From positions 3,286,001-3,350,000 of the forward strand of contig NZ_CP048812.1 in the NCBI RefSeq assembly GCF_010977575.1: a stretch of DNA of 64,000 bases. The letters run 5' to 3'. Source of the DNA: Halomonas socia. Lineage in GTDB: Bacteria > Pseudomonadota > Gammaproteobacteria > Pseudomonadales > Halomonadaceae. Position numbers and translations under genes: made by a program. The first letter of the stretch is position 1. Each line of letters opens with the position of its first letter. The notes under the pieces were generated by a model. It made no database searches, was not told the origin of the DNA, and was given only the letters and a program-made list of their open reading frames with translations. Positions 63,744-64,000 of the stretch are shown piece by piece.

Positions 63744-64000
63744 TTACAGTACCGAAATGGCCCCCGCCGGACCGATGCGTTGCCAGGGCAGGCCCTGTAC
63801 CAGCGCCGCCACCTGCTCGGATGACAGTTCCAGCTGGTCGCCGTGCCAGTTGCCGGCCCAGTGGAACTTGCCTTGATTGAGTCGGCGAGCACAGAGCCAG
63901 ACTCCCAAGCCATCGTGGATCAGTACCTTCATGCGGTTGCCGCGGCGGTTGGCGAACAGGTAGGCACAGTGTGGTCGGGCGGTGCCAAACACCTTGACCA
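63744..64000 (-). CDS. tnpB: IS66 accessory protein TnpB (partial)
   Basis: The C-terminal 85 residues are visible: AYLFANRRGNRMKVLIHDGLGVWLCARRLNQGKF is the IS66 Orf2 core. The N-terminus is outside the window. It precedes tnpC by 94 bp. Confidence 0.9.
   Translation of the reverse strand, partial: VKVFGTARPHCAYLFANRRGNRMKVLIHDGLGVWLCARRLNQGKFHWAGNWHGDQLELSSEQVAALVQGLPWQRIGPAGAISVL

Larger units (their letters stand above)
62068..64000 (-). mobile_element. IS66-family element, truncated by the window edge
   Basis: The end at 62068 starts GTAAGCG, the typical IS66 terminal repeat. Genes tnpC and tnpB are read leftward; tnpA and the other end lie beyond 64000. The adjacent outer 8 bp (GGTTAGAC) would be one target copy. 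Inserted inside the group II intron by the reading above. Confidence 0.85.

Overview
The window looks like chromosome from a high-GC gammaproteobacterium, most likely Halomonas or a close relative in the Halomonadaceae. This is inferred from gene content (liu leucine-degradation operon, TupABC tungstate importer, TRAP and peptide transporters, TrmJ) and from Pseudomonas/Halomonas-style REP hairpins. No rRNA, tRNA or CRISPR array was seen.

Layout. 0-12.4 kb: housekeeping and accessory metabolism on a mosaic of strands, comprising a CDGSH/glutamate-synthase fusion, an AAC(3)-I-like acetyltransferase, a methyltransferase, a glyoxalase-fold protein, an OsmC-YcaO fusion, a GST, a dienelactone hydrolase, a LysR/azoreductase pair, a YHYH peptide and a KAS II/TetR pair. 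12.6-21.5 kb: a complete integron. It has an IntI-type integrase on the minus strand, an attI region, and a plus-strand array of about nine gene cassettes separated by eight attC sites. The cassettes encode an FAD amine oxidase, BrnT/BrnA, a DUF3024 protein, an IS-wrecked cassette, a GNAT, a small membrane protein, an HD-domain protein, a flavodoxin-fold reductase and a second GNAT. In six cassettes the 7-base ends are exact reverse complements of each other. An ISL3-family element with an 8-bp target duplication sits inside an IS701-family remnant in the array.

21.5-30 kb: a YcaQ-like glycosylase, then the liuABCDE leucine/isovalerate operon (minus strand) with a LiuR-like palindrome upstream and REP arrays between genes. 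30.2-31.6 kb: a decay zone of three broken genes. 31.7-38 kb: a BBE-type oxidase divergent from a GlxA-type regulator, then tupBCA divergent from its probable regulator. 38.2-48.3 kb: a lipoprotein, then a peptide-type ABC transporter operon with an FAD oxidoreductase and an aminotransferase, divergent from GntR and M20-deacylase genes. 48.3-50.6 kb: an HMG-CoA lyase remnant, a CaiB CoA-transferase and a YdfG-like SDR.

50.8-58.5 kb: a plus-strand operon joining a TRAP transporter (large permease frameshifted) to a polyamine-deacetylase-like enzyme, RidA, an ornithine cyclodeaminase homologue, a DadA-like flavoenzyme and a branched-chain aminotransferase. This looks like a route for importing, deacylating and oxidising an amine or amino acid. 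58.5-59.5 kb: trmJ, followed downstream by a GGA-rich, terminator-ended segment that resembles a CsrB/RsmZ-type sponge RNA. 59.5-64 kb: a group II intron (maturase with HNH domain, domain V, and an extra small Cys-rich ORF) cut by an IS66-family element that runs off the window edge.
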